Below are positions 44,019-54,636 of a stretch of DNA of 64,000 nt, in pieces. Every line of letters starts with the position of its first letter. The stretch's first letter is position 1. The stretch spans positions 59,535,501 through 59,599,500 of the forward strand of contig CM059584.1 in assembly GCA_030407085.1 (NCBI GenBank), read 5' to 3'. A model generated the notes under the pieces. That model worked only from the letters and a program-made list of their open reading frames with translations, was not told the origin of the DNA and made no database searches. This stretch comes from Trichopria drosophilae. Its lineage: Eukaryota > Arthropoda > Insecta > Hymenoptera > Diapriidae. The translations under genes were made by a program, and so were the position numbers.

Positions 44019-46384
44019 CCGAAAGGGTATGTGGACCCTTTTCCACCTCTTCCTCTGTATACCCCTGCTCCACTCCCCCGCGCCCCAACTGACCCATCTG
44101 TAAACCAGTTGCTACCGTTGAGTAGCGTCGCATGGTTGCTTTCCCAGTTTTCTCTGGGCGGGAGACTGATTTTGTATTTTTTGTCAAAAAGATAGCGGGG
44201 TGACGTACGATCTACGATCTCGTCTAAGACGCTACCACGAAAGTAAGCATCCAAAGGTCCAGTTCTTTTGACATAGCTCCTGTGCCCACCCTTTGCTTTG
44301 ATCCAGCGCCAGGCCTTTGCGGCCTCGGCTTTCAAGGTTATGTGAAAGGGCTCTAAATCCAGGAGTACACCTAGTGCCGCCGTAGTGCTTGACCTTGCAG
44401 CGCTTGTGATACTCTTGAGTATGAGCCCTCTCACTTTCTCTAGGTCCTTGACAGATGTAGTCATAGTGGACCTATTCCACCAGGCCAGTGAAGCATAGGT
44501 TAACCTTGGCTTTAGTATAGCCTCGTATATCCATAGCATAGTAGCCGACTTGATGCCCCAGCTGATGTCTATGGCCCGTCTCGTTAGCCATAGGGAAGCT
44601 GTGACTCCGGCACATCTGTCTTTCAGATGTTTCTTCCAGCTCAGCTTGCTGTCTAGAGTCACTCCGAGGTATTTGGCTGTTTCCGTGTACTCTAGTCTGT
44701 GTCCAGACAGATTGAGCGGACAGACACGATCCCATTTGTAGTTTCTGGTGAACACCAGCACCTCTATTTTCATAAGGTTAATAGAGAGCCCCGTTTCCTG
44801 ACACCAGAGCTCCACAAATGTAAGTGCACGCTGCATTAAACTTGTTAGCGGACTCAAGAACGGCCACCTGGCAATTACCAGGGCGTCGTCCGCATATCCC
44901 GTGACGTGTAGTCCAAGCTCCGTGATTCCAACCAGGAGTTCATTCATCACCACATTCCATAGTAGCGATGAAAGAACCCCTCCATGTGGACAGCCGGAGT
45001 CAACGGAGCCCCGGATTTTCGTATCACCCTTCTCCGCTTGCACACTACGACGTTAGACTGATTAGTCTAAAGTCCTTGGGCGATTCATAACCGCATCTCC
45101 CTACTTTAGGTAAGAAAACCACCTTGACCCCCTGCCATGCACTAGGCACATGGCTCAGGATGAGACTAGCTGTAGTTAGTTGCATAAGTTGTCCTATAAT
45201 CACATCGCCAGCTCTTTGGAGAAGAGCTGGATAAATTCCGTCTGGCCCCGGTGACCTATACGGACTAAAGGAGTGTACGGCCCACCTCATCCTCACGGGG
45301 GTGACGATTTCCCGAGCGATTCGGCGTCCAAGTTCTCTGCGGGCCTTGGACATCCCACCTCCAGGAACGGCTCGGTTCAGGTCGTCATCTCTCCCCTTCC
45401 CACTCCCAGACCCATAAAAGCCCAGGAAGTGGGCTCGGATCAGGCAGTCTAGTGTCCGCGTCTGTCGTCGTACTGGTGCCATCTGGCAATTTTAGTACTC
45501 CCGTGATTGCAGCCGGGTCCTTCACCAGAATCTTTCAAAGCCTGGCTGCCGGAGGTCCCTTCTCGACCTCTGAGCAGAAGGATGCCCAACAGTCCTTCTT
45601 GGCGTTCCTGACTGCATCTCTGAAGTTATCTCTTGCTATAGTATGGCTGTCCCAGGCTTGGGGATAATTCCTCTTCCTGGCAAACCTGAAAAGCTTTTTA
45701 GTGCTTACCTTCTTAGCCTCCAGGGTGCGGTTCCACCAGGTCAGCCTCCTGTCCCTGACAGGGGTTTCCTGGCAGTTTCGCTCGACGGCGTATTTGATGC
45801 CTGCACTGAACGCCTTGGCTGCTTCCTCTAGTGCCAGAGGATTCTTGATCTTAGCTCTTGGCACATCCTCGATGGCTACACATAGGTCTCTTTTGAAACC
45901 ATCCCAGTTGTACCTCTGGGGTTCCTAACAGATTTCATATTGGCGCCTACATCAGCCGCCAAATGAAATGCAATCGTCATGTGATCCGACAGTGACGGAT
46001 CATCTTTAACCCTCCTAATATGATTTGATCCTATGATGGAGGCTACTGCTACTGAGTGTGCGGTTCAGCTCTGATAGCGTTGCAAAAGGTTGGGGTGCTG
46101 CCGGTGGTGTGGATATCCAAGTCGGTGGTGATCAGATATTCCAGCAGCGCCTGTCCTCTTTCTTTCATGTCGGTACTGCCCCATATCTGATGGCGTGAAT
46201 TAGCGTCACGGCCTAACAGTAAGGGGAGCCCCTTCTGCCTGGAATGTTCCACCAGTTTCCTTACCTCCCTTGGGGGATTAACTGGCCCGTCATATGGGAA
46301 GTAAGCTAAGGCCACTGTTATTTTCCCCAACTCATTTGTGTTGATCGTTATCACCATTAGGTCTTCGTTTCTCAGATGCATCAA
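43943..46384 (-). pseudogene. ORF2 of a minus-strand non-LTR retrotransposon (EN-RT-RNase H)
   Basis: Minus-strand blocks in order: endonuclease (46049-46384) with LLLGRDANSRHQIWGS and PTFCNA; linker (45535-45864); RT N-terminal part (45045-45482) with SPGPDGIYPALLQ and FLPKVGR; RT palm, thumb and RNase H (43943-45043, 366 codons). The last has GCPHGGVLSSLLWN, the catalytic GYADDALVIA and AKYLGVTLD, then WFTDGSVGARGSGAG, the first RNase H catalytic block. EN plus RT plus RNase H points to the I/LOA/R1 branch. RT-N and the palm block are separated by a short frame break. The RNase H is cut and its last about 24 codons come from repeat family C. The element is inactive. Confidence 0.75.
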
Positions 46385-46637
46385 TGGAACTGCGTTGATT
46401 CCCTTGGTGGGAATACAGGCCCTGGGTTTGACCGCCCCTGTTTTGCTAAAACAGTGGAAAGCCCCCAGCTCCTAATGGCATTTTTGAAAATCCAAGGTTC
46501 TTAGATTAGCGCTATGCTTTTGTGCGCCACAGCCATGCTCCTCTGTAAACAAACAGAGGCGCCCTTGCTGTGGTGCAAGTTAATCTCAGTAAACTGAAGT
46601 TGCCCGGACGCTATTGTGAAATGTCGCTCCTCTTCTT

Positions 46638-47184
46638 TTACCATGATCGGGCCTTACCCGCCGCGCCGGTGCCACCGGTGCCCTTGAATGCCACCCGGGT
46701 ACACCGGTAGTAAGGCCGATAAGCAAGGGCCGCGAGCGCCATTGCTTGGGTTTCCGGAATCTGGACAACCAGTAGTATTTTTGTTCCGCTTTGCTGCTCA
46801 GATGCTGGAGCCGTGGCTGAAAACGCCGACTGACGGATAACCCTCCAGCACGACGTCTTCAACGAGGGGTTGTACCCACCCAGACGCCGAAGTATTACCG
46901 CCGGATCCTCTGGCTCCTCCGGAATCCAGGCTGTAGCCTTCTGCATCTTTTGGAGGAGTCCTGATCTTTGGACCCTTCCAGGGGCCTCCTCGACCGTAAG
47001 TTCAGCCATGAGACGGTCCCTGGTTGCCTGATTCGCTGGGATGAACGTGATGTCCCGGCCTTACAAAAGGAAGCCTCGATCTTCGGCCATTGCTCCTCCG
47101 GTAGCTCTTCAGCACGCCTCGAGAAACCCCGGCAGAAGGATTCGAGATGCTCCCTTTACATCTCGGCATCGGGATAATCCTCAT
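46638..47184 (-). pseudogene. ORF1 remnant of the same minus-strand element
   Basis: The 123-codon frame contains GYNPSLKTSCWRV, then a KILLVVQIPETQAMALAAL helix and a RVAF strand. These match the latter half of the DUF4780-like ORF1 domain of EN/RT/RNase-H elements (compare the N-terminal half at 20676-21362). A 60-codon frame upstream (47002-47184) seems to be more of it in another frame. ORF1 would coat element RNA. Position and strand place it directly 5' of ORF2. Confidence 0.55.
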
Positions 47185-48129
47185 TCACCACGACGAGAGT
47201 GAGGGGGTTCACCCGCTGAGCGGCAGTGTGACCCGAACCCGTGGCCCTATCTACAGCCGATTGGTTCGCGCTCCTCCCCCCCCCCCAGCCCTACTTTTTT
47301 TGGAAGGTTTTTGCCCCGCCGGGGGGGGGGGTCTCTTGTGGATGCCTCCCTCTCTTCGGAATTCCCTTCGTCAGGGTACTGGTATTAGCGCCCGGGCCAC
47401 CAATGGCTTTCATTCACCAATTTATTTTCTTTATATTTTAAGATATTACTCGCTTTCTTAACTTGTTAAATTAGCGTCAAAAATATGACAGGAGGCTTAC
47501 AAGGAATAAACGTGCTGGCCTTAGTTCTAACAATATTACTAAATTTGGGTTTAAATTAGTTTTGAAATCAAAATAATCAAAATAATATTATACACACAAT
47601 CCATAGTCAAAAAGTAATCGAAATTGTAGAACGATTGTCTGTATCTACATTTAATTTTTTTTGTACTGGAAATGGCATGTATTCTGTACTTACATTTATT
47701 CTTTAAACCCTGGGGACATATTTTACAAAGCCATAACAATTTTCAGGAACGTTATAGTGAAATTTTCACAACGCTATTTATTTGTTATAAGTAAAACAGA
47801 TCATAACCACTTTTAAACAAATTTAATCATTCACATGAAAGCGAATGACAGTGATCGAAAACGTGTTATTTATACCTGGGGACAGCCAGGAGGCTTACAT
47901 TTCGGACCTTTAGTAGTATGTGAAAATTTTATCATGCGATTTGAACAAATTATCTCTTGTGCAATGTTTACATAAAAGTATAAGGCGCAAGAAAAAAAAA
48001 TTTTTGGAGAATAAATTCCATTATTTAGATAAAATATGAACTGGGGACATAAAATTACACGTTTCTGGAGAATGACCCATATACTGAGGAAAGTCCGCAA
48101 TTGGAATATCCATTTCTCTTGAGAAGATT
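47185..48129. other. Non-coding DNA
   Basis: Begins with a C run (about 47275-47286) and a G run (about 47322-47331) close together, then becomes AT-rich. The phrase CTGGGGACAT recurs (47710, 47876, 48042), hinting at a decayed tandem unit of about 166 bp. No gene. Confidence 0.35.
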
Positions 48130-48962
48130 CGATGACTAGAGAGGATTTTCTCTTATATCTTTGAGATTATAAAGAAAGTCTAAATTTATCTGATGAAGAA
48201 ATATTAAGATGTCTTCCAACCCTACTAAGTGGAATTGCTCGTCAATGGTACAGAGTTGGCGTCGATTTGAGAGAAATTTGCGAAAAAATGTTGTATAGGA
48301 GGAGGGCGACTAGGAGTTGAGAGATAAAATTCAGCATCGTGTTCTGTTGCCAACAGAATCAGTTATACGTTTTCTGTCGGAATTCCGAACGCTACTAAAT
48401 CGGTTGAAAGAGCCTCTTCGAGAGTGTAGGCAAGTGAAGATGGCCTATAGGAATTTGCGACCAGGTTATCGACGATTTATCGGGTCCCGACATTTTACGG
48501 ATTTTTCGGAGCTGAGAAGGTTAGGAAAGCAGAACGAAAAAGAGAAGAAATGGGACCAGGGCTATAAAAGAGTCACTGGCTCTACTATCAATCGAGAGTG
48601 GAGTAAACTAAACACGCCAAATACTCAAGCAAAGTTGCAGTCGTGGAATCGTCGGTATCAGAGGAACTAGATGACTACCCCAGTCAGTTCCAACAGCCAG
48701 AATAGGTAATACTCCTAACCTACAATCAAGGGATAATAGCAGGTTGAATAGGGACACGTTGGTATGTGACAACTGTCAACAGCCTGGACATGCTTTCAGG
48801 ACATGTCGAGAGCCATTACGCTGTTTAGGATGTGGACTTGTTGGATTCCAGAGGAACAGATGTCCTAATTGTCAGCAGTCTGAAAATGTGGATCAGGGAA
48901 ACTGCCCGAACGGGCCGTGGCAGGGTTTTCCGCGGTCCGCCGAAGTGAGCAGAACCCAGTAA
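48130..48962 (+). pseudogene. Gag of an LTR retrotransposon (frameshifted) with two zinc knuckles
   Basis: The frame from 48130 gives SLNLSDEEILRCLPTLLSGIARQWYRV, the classic retrotransposon gag phrase. A stop and shift near 48300-48317 lead to the next frame (48317-48670) with LRTLLNRLKEPL, VKMAYRNLRPGYRRFI and FTDFSELRRLGKQ. Then 48744-48962 carries CDNCQQPGHAFRTC (CCHC) and CLGCGLVG...CPNC (decayed second knuckle). Gag would form the particle and bind RNA through the knuckles. At least two frame breaks are present. Confidence 0.7.
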
Positions 48963-49144
48963 GTTGAGTCCCAAATGACCGAAACCTTCGAGACCAACAC
49001 CAGGAGCTGGAACTCCGAGAAGAGTTGGTACAAGAGGCGGTATGTCAATTCGTGACCATAAGATGGAAACCAGGACCGGAAATCGTAGAAGTCCCACTAG
49101 ATTCTCAAAATTTAGCCAGAGATGAATAAGTTAGACCTTCATCC

Positions 49145-49576
49145 GTGCCAGTAGAACCGGAAGCAAGATTTCGCTTGGATTCGGACCCCAGACTGTATTT
49201 TTCGCTAGAGATAGAGGGTCGTCCGATTAGAGCACTCTGCGACCCGGGAGCTAGTAGGTCTTATTTTCGTCCGCATACAAAAGATAGTCTTCAAAAATGG
49301 ATTCAGCCAGGACATGGTTCTGTTGGAGGTGCCACCGGATTTCAAGAAGAAATTGGAGGTCTTGTCCTCATTTGTATGGAGATGGATTACCAAATAAAAT
49401 GTCTACATGTCCGGATAGCCGATTGTCTGGAATATGATGCTATCCTAGGAATGGATTTTCTGCAACTATTCCAAGTCAAAGTAGATTTTCTTATCGAAAA
49501 TGGCAAGTTGGCACGAGTCCGTGGAAGTCCTTTGAAGATGGTAGTAATTCTAAAATCTATGCAGAATGTGCAGTGA
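49145..49576 (+). CDS. Retrotransposon aspartic protease
   Basis: 143 codons. The core reads IRALCDPGASRSYF, the D-T/S-G-A motif in which the Thr is Pro (DPGAS). About 70 residues on comes YDAILGMDFL, the ILG-x-D-F-L block of Ty3/gypsy-type proteases. The dimeric enzyme would cut gag. The DPG variant is unusual for an active enzyme. It follows the gag-knuckle frame on the same strand. No RT or integrase follows. Confidence 0.7.
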   Translation: MPVEPEARFRLDSDPRLYFSLEIEGRPIRALCDPGASRSYFRPHTKDSLQKWIQPGHGSVGGATGFQEEIGGLVLICMEMDYQIKCLHVRIADCLEYDAILGMDFLQLFQVKVDFLIENGKLARVRGSPLKMVVILKSMQNVQ

Positions 49577-49599
49577 TTTTAGAAGTTTTTTAAGTCCAG

Positions 49600-50188
49600 C
49601 AAGAACGGTTAACTCAGCTATTGAATCGAGTTAACCCATCTGATGTTAGAATGATAGAACCTCCTGCTGGAGGTTGTTTCAATTGTTGGAGGAAGGGACA
49701 TAATGCGCCAGACTGCCCGGACCTCGTGTGGAGAGGAACTGTTTAATGGTGGCCGGCTGAACGTGAAGGTGTTCGAGTATCCGAGGTGCAAAGATGCCTA
49801 TCGCAAGTGGAAGCTAAGTAGTCCACCAACCACTGTCGCATCTATTTCCGTGGCCTCTGTACCCCGATCTCGGATGCCAGATCCTCAGCCGGTAGAATCA
49901 AAGTCCACCAATAATGCGCCTGTCCCTGCTTCTTCGGTTGCAGGCCCTCCGGTCGTAGAGTCGATTTCGAAAGGGTTGTCATCTGATGTGCCTAGAGTGT
50001 TGATCCATGGGCATATTGATATGCTTTTGGATTTGACCCATGAGGCGCACCAATTTGTGCAAAAATTGCTAGCGCGGAAGGATCCGCGAACCGTCGGATG
50101 GATTGTACAGCTCGCAAAACTGGACCCGTGTGCGCAGCGTACCGCTCTGATGATCGCTTGGAGCATGGACTGCTACGGAGAGTTCTAG
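49600..50188 (+). CDS. Unrecognised C-terminal retroelement frame with an extra zinc knuckle
   Basis: Upstream in another frame (about 49670-49715) a third knuckle, CFNCWRKGHNAPDC, is visible after a Pro-rich stretch. The 161-codon frame (49703-50188) then has EYPRCKDAYRKWK, a Ser/Pro/Val-rich disordered linker and a helical end (HEAHQFVQKLLARKDPRTVGW...). I do not recognise the last domain. The order gag, knuckles, protease, knuckle, linker without polymerase suggests a non-autonomous element or a rearranged one. Confidence 0.45.
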
Positions 50189-50326
50189 TAGGTAATTGTT
50201 TAGGTTAGCATGTGGTGATGGGATGTTTTTGTTGTAATATAATAAGTAAAGTTGTCGGCCGAGATCCGGGAATTGTACTTCTCTTCGAGGTAGATGAAAA
50301 CTCGGAAGATTGACGGCTTCCCGGCT

Positions 50327-50880
50327 AAGGAGGGGGAGTTTGTGACGGATCATTCGCCACACGACTCAGCACTCCTACGCGGGAGAACCGTTGGTTACTG
50401 CCGATTATGATTTTCCGATCGCTGAAACATTAGATTGCCCGCGACTAATGCTTTCGGCTTAAATGTTTGTTTCAACGACGATATTTTCCGACCGACCCCG
50501 TAAGAGAGATAGAATGTCCGAATAGGTGCGAGAGAGAGGTCTCGCTACGTCACGAAATATCCGCGGAACATTTGCAATTTCGGCACTTCATTCGGCACAT
50601 AATTGTAGTTCGGCACGATTTATAAATATTGATCCCGTGATTATAACGGTGCGGTTTAACGGCTCTATTAGGAGAGTTCCACTATTTAGTGCTAAACAAC
50701 TGCGGCGGTAAGTCCGAATAATTTCGTTGGTCTCGGTAAGAGTATTGTTCTCCATTGTCGGTCGCGTTGCGTCGATACGTCGAGAATGTCGATTTCGGGA
50801 GCCTTGCTCACTTTATTATAATTTGGAATTATTATTATTAACTTTATATTAAAAAAAGTGACAGTGTGTTAAATCATCCG
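50327..50880 (+). repeat. Probable polypurine tract and 3' LTR of the gag-protease element
   Basis: AAGGAGGGGGAG (50327-50338) is a good polypurine tract, followed within three bases by TGTGACGGATCATTCG, a typical TG-start LTR. The right end is not fixed (around 50820-50880). No 5' LTR was found before 48130. Confidence 0.5.
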
Positions 50881-51149
50881 TAATTCGGTCTACCTAGATA
50901 AATTAGATGAGGAAGACCCTCACACTGCACAAAAGGAAATATAGCGATATTCGGAAATAAAAGCGCCTGGACCGCGTACTGATGACAATAAAATGCTCTG
51001 CTGAAAATAGTCGGCTGCCTCAGCAAGATTTTATTTGGAACTCTAATAGAGGACAATGCGGAAAAATTGACCGAGAAGATAAATAATATGAAGGCCAACC
51101 AACTGTAAATAATATCTATCATAAGAGAATATATTGCATATAGTGAAGT

Positions 51150-51346
51150 ATGAAGCTAGCAGCAGATTCGTAGCAGCGGAATAGACAAAAGTATAGTTTT
51201 TAGACATTAGAATTACCAAAAACAGATTATTTGAATAAAATTTGTCTAAAAATGTTCAAATGCAATTAATTTTTAATAAGAAATTATCCATTTTCACAAT
51301 TTTCTAGAATCCGCTGCTGCGAATCTGCTGCTGGCTTCAGCGTCTT
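51150..51346. mobile_element. Mutator-type MITE with 9-bp target duplication
   Basis: The inverted repeat TGAAGC(T/C)AGCAGCAGATTCG starts at 51151 and ends at about 51336 on the right. TAGTGAAGT flanks both sides (51141-51149 and 51347-51355), a 9-bp direct repeat as made by Mutator-like transposases. About 197 bp, AT-rich centre, no coding. Confidence 0.65.
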
Positions 51347-51539
51347 TAGTGAAGTGTGAACTTGAACGATTAAATAATCTAACTAAAATACAGAACGCCA
51401 ACATCCGGGAATTAGAAACAGTTATACGTAGAATTGAAATGGAAATTTAATATTACTTCTTAAATATTCTATTTTGTAAAGATCACTCAATATTCTGCCG
51501 CCGTCGAAAACCAGTTTGATCATTATTTCAAATGGGGGA

Positions 51540-51980
51540 CATCATGAGGAGCATATTGCACGCTACAGAGATAGCGCTATTTCACCCAGGGCTTCTCACC
51601 CTACAGCATTTAAAGGATCTAGCTCACATTGCTAGATCACAGACAAGCTGAGGACCTATGCCTTGACTAAATTGGCGCAGACCAAATATGCCAGCCACAA
51701 TGGAAGATTAATATTTATTGTAAGGATACCGTTATTGAACAGGATAAGTTATCCCATATATCAAATATATTCATGGAACAGCCCACAGAATGACCATAGA
51801 TTGTATATCGCACCAAGATTCAGATGTCTCGCTTTGAGCAGTGACGCATCGAAATACTACTTGAGCGAACATTTAACTAAATGTGTAGCCACGGAGTATC
51901 ATTACATCTGTCAACCACAGAATCAATGCCTACAACCAGTTCATCGACCAGTACCAATCTTACTACTACACGTCATCTGA
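51540..51980 (+). pseudogene. Envelope-like (baculovirus F/errantivirus Env type) fragment
   Basis: The frame at 51663-51980 gives a LIFIVRIPL strand, then IYSWNSP, then LYIAPRF, then a C-x-ATEYHYIC pair. This pattern resembles the region before the membrane anchor in F-like envelope proteins of insect errantiviruses. Just upstream, in another frame (51560-51630), ALFHPGLLTLQHL fits the same region. Stops and shifts break it. The window shows no LTRs around it that match, so it is an orphan. Function, if ever intact, would be membrane fusion; here it is dead. Confidence 0.45.
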
Positions 51981-52025
51981 CGAATAAACCATAATTTCGT
52001 CCGTTCGTTCAGTGATTCAATTCTA

Positions 52026-52256
52026 TTGATAGCTAAAATAGCACCATGCTTTGAAGAGCTATTTGTCCAAGACTGCCCTTGTTTGAACAATAAGGACACC
52101 ATCCTGCTAATCAAATGGTTGCCCGAATTGCAGACTTTGGATATCAGAAGAAATAATCAGTTATTTCTTCGAAGAATCTTGGCGAAGCTGGGAAAAAGGG
52201 TAGTCGATCAAGAATTGTGGCGTTGGTGGACTGGAGCGCAAACACTCAAAAACTAA
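52026..52256 (+). CDS. Short frame with leucine-rich-repeat-like spacing, unknown
   Basis: 76 codons containing FEELFVQDCPCLNNKDTIL, then LPELQTLDIRRNN. The L-x2-L-x2-x-CPxL-x3-x and L-x2-LDI spacing resembles F-box/LRR or ATP-synthase-s-like repeats. Too short to assign. It could be a captured host exon or chance. Confidence 0.25.
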   Translation: MIAKIAPCFEELFVQDCPCLNNKDTILLIKWLPELQTLDIRRNNQLFLRRILAKLGKRVVDQELWRWWTGAQTLKN

Positions 52257-52429
52257 TCAAGATCTAGTGGTGTTCAAATATTTGGAACCACCGAAATTTT
52301 GGAAACATTCCAGATGCAATATGCTAGATTATCTGGGACAGTGAAAACATCATTGCCGTCGTGGAAGCCGTTTTATTGAACCTAGAGACAATAAGTGCAA
52401 TGAATATATAATTATAGTAATCTTGCAAC

Positions 52430-52775
52430 ATTAGAATAATAAGATTTAAAATTAATCATTTTTGTACATTTAGGATCCTTATCAAAAGTACACAGATGCG
52501 ACACCGTGAGGTTTTCATGAGCGATCACCTTAGATTAGTAAGATTTATGATTACTTATTTTTATAATATTAGGATCCTTATCAAAAGCACATAGATGCTA
52601 CACCGTTAAGTATTAATAAGCGATCACCTAAGATGAGTAAGACTTAAGATTAAACATTTTTATAAAATTAGGATCCTTATCAAAAGCACATCAATGCAAC
52701 ACCGTAAAATTTTGATAAGCGATCACCTTAGAGTAGTGAGATTTAAGATTAATAATTTTTGTAGAATTAGAGACT
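52430..52775. repeat. 99-bp tandem repeat, about 3.4 copies
   Basis: AGGATCCTTATCAAAAG starts at 52472, 52571 and 52670, exactly 99 bp apart. Each unit also has ACACCGT and AGCGATCACCT. Units differ by about 10 percent. Short satellite-like array. Confidence 0.9.
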
Positions 52776-52902
52776 GTCAAGTTATATTTTAGATTACGTT
52801 AAAGCGTGAACCTAAGGAATCTCGCGCCAAACACGAGCATTTGCGATGCTATTGTCGGGGACTACAATTTTTCTAAGGGTGGAGGGGGAGGGGGGTGTTG
52901 GG

Positions 52903-53250
52903 TATATTTTCAAAATTTTTATTCTTTCAATTCCTAAAATCTGCTTCAAAAAATATCAAGTTCATATCGATTCCCACACTGATGTACTTGAAGCATTCCT
53001 TCACACGGATTGTTTTAACTAAATCTGCATTAAACAGTAAAAACTTTCAAGGATCAAAAAGAGCGAGCACGGATTTCTGTAAGTTGCTTATAGGAAACTA
53101 TGCTCGGCTCAACATTTGCTATATATCAGAAATATCAAGTTTTGGTTATGACACATGATAGTGCATTTGCGAGGAAGGAGGCGCAGCGTCGTGCGGGTGG
53201 ATGGGCGAAGGCATGGATTGGCCACGCATTTCTGATAATGAAAAACCTTG
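52903..53250. repeat. Dispersed repeat family B, copy 2
   Basis: Same family as 34734-35080. It lies just left of the gypsy 5' LTR. Confidence 0.75.
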
Positions 53251-53391
53251 TATTTCCGAAGCGTGTGAACATTCCATTGCTTTTGACGATCTCTGGGCGA
53301 CGACATACGAACGACGAAGAAATCAATGCAGTTGTTACGTACGCGGCTGCGCCACCCTCTTATATCTTATGGCACCGCGCATGGAGAATAT

Positions 53392-53997
53392 TATATTCTA
53401 ATGTAATCATAGTTGTTCCGGACAAACAACGATTTCCGTAAACTTCAGCCTTAGATACCGAGATGGGCTGTCGGAGCATTTCCGCTTACGACACTCGGAA
53501 CATCACGTGAATATATTTTCGGCGATAAACGCCTAATTAAATATTTAATCGATCTAGTTCGATGCCCCGCTTTCTTTCGACAGCGACGCATCAAACGTAT
53601 AGACGATATCTAAATACACATTCGGTCTCGAAACGCGAGAGCTTTATCAGACTTCTTACGAAAGTCTTATCAGGCATTCTTCGAGTCCAGCGGCCCATCA
53701 GGAGCTACAGCCACGTACCTTCGGGAAATCTTATCGTTTTTCCGAGGTCACCTGGTCGATGAAATTCATAGGCCATTCAGTCAAATTCCATCCGTGACAG
53801 AGTCCATTAAAATCTCGGACTAAGACCGCGACTCAAACGATTCGGCGAAACCTACCACCCTCGATTCGGATATATTTTCTATGTACGACCCGCGTAACGT
53901 ACTTTATAAATAAACAGTTTAAACATAAAACTCAAGTGTATTTAATATTTAATATTTAATCGTTACTACAAGTCCTTTTCAGGACTGGTACGTAACA
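53392..53997 (+). repeat. 5' LTR of the OTU gypsy element
   Basis: Matches 62911-63441. The shared sequence starts TATATTCTAATG, so the LTR may begin slightly before the TG at 53402. The end at GTAACA is chosen because the primer-binding string follows six bases later. Confidence 0.8.
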
Positions 53998-54265
53998 TCA
54001 ATTGGTGGCAGCGGTCAAGCTTCGCGCGCGATTTTTCCTTTGTCGACGGAAGTGATCGTGTGGGGTGCCTATTCCCTTTACGCGGAGTGTTACGAACTCC
54101 CTCACGTTACCGAGGGGTATTTTGTAATTATATATCCACGCGAGTGCAAATACGTGTCAGTGGGAACAACAGTGAGAAAAAAAGTGACATTTCCTACTTA
54201 CCGGAGGATACTTGCGAAGCCGACGATAACTTCCCTATTTCACAGATCCAGAATCACCAGAGGAA

Positions 54266-54324
54266 ATGAACTTCATAGTCATTTTGGGAGTGATCGCGAT
54301 CATCGCTCAGACCAGAGGGTAAGT
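54266..54324 (+). promoter_or_regulatory. Signal-peptide-like leader exon and splice donor
   Basis: An ATG at 54266 starts 17 codons reading as a hydrophobic signal peptide (FIVILGVIAIIA core). Immediately after comes AGAGG/GTAAGT, a consensus 5' splice site (GT at 54319). Insect errantiviruses make Env from a spliced RNA. A candidate acceptor (TTGTTTCAG) lies near 62383-62391, but no envelope body is recognisable behind it, so the function is inference. Confidence 0.45.
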
Positions 54325-54636
54325 GAGTTTTTTTTAATCACATATAAATAATAACTGAAATTTCCACCTTCTTCATCAAACGCTATATTTTTTTATATTG
54401 TGTCTATATTTCTGATTATATTAATATTTGATATAAACAAAAAATATATATATACATATAATAATAATAAGAAAATAAAATAAAATAACAAAAAAAAAAT
54501 AAATTGGAAATTCATCAAACAATCAATAAAATTGTCTTTTTTTTCTCTTCTCTTTCTAACAATAATCTAGATTGAATCAAAGTACACCCACATATAGTGT
54601 TTACATAGTATTTTTCTTTGCACGTTAACCGCGAAA

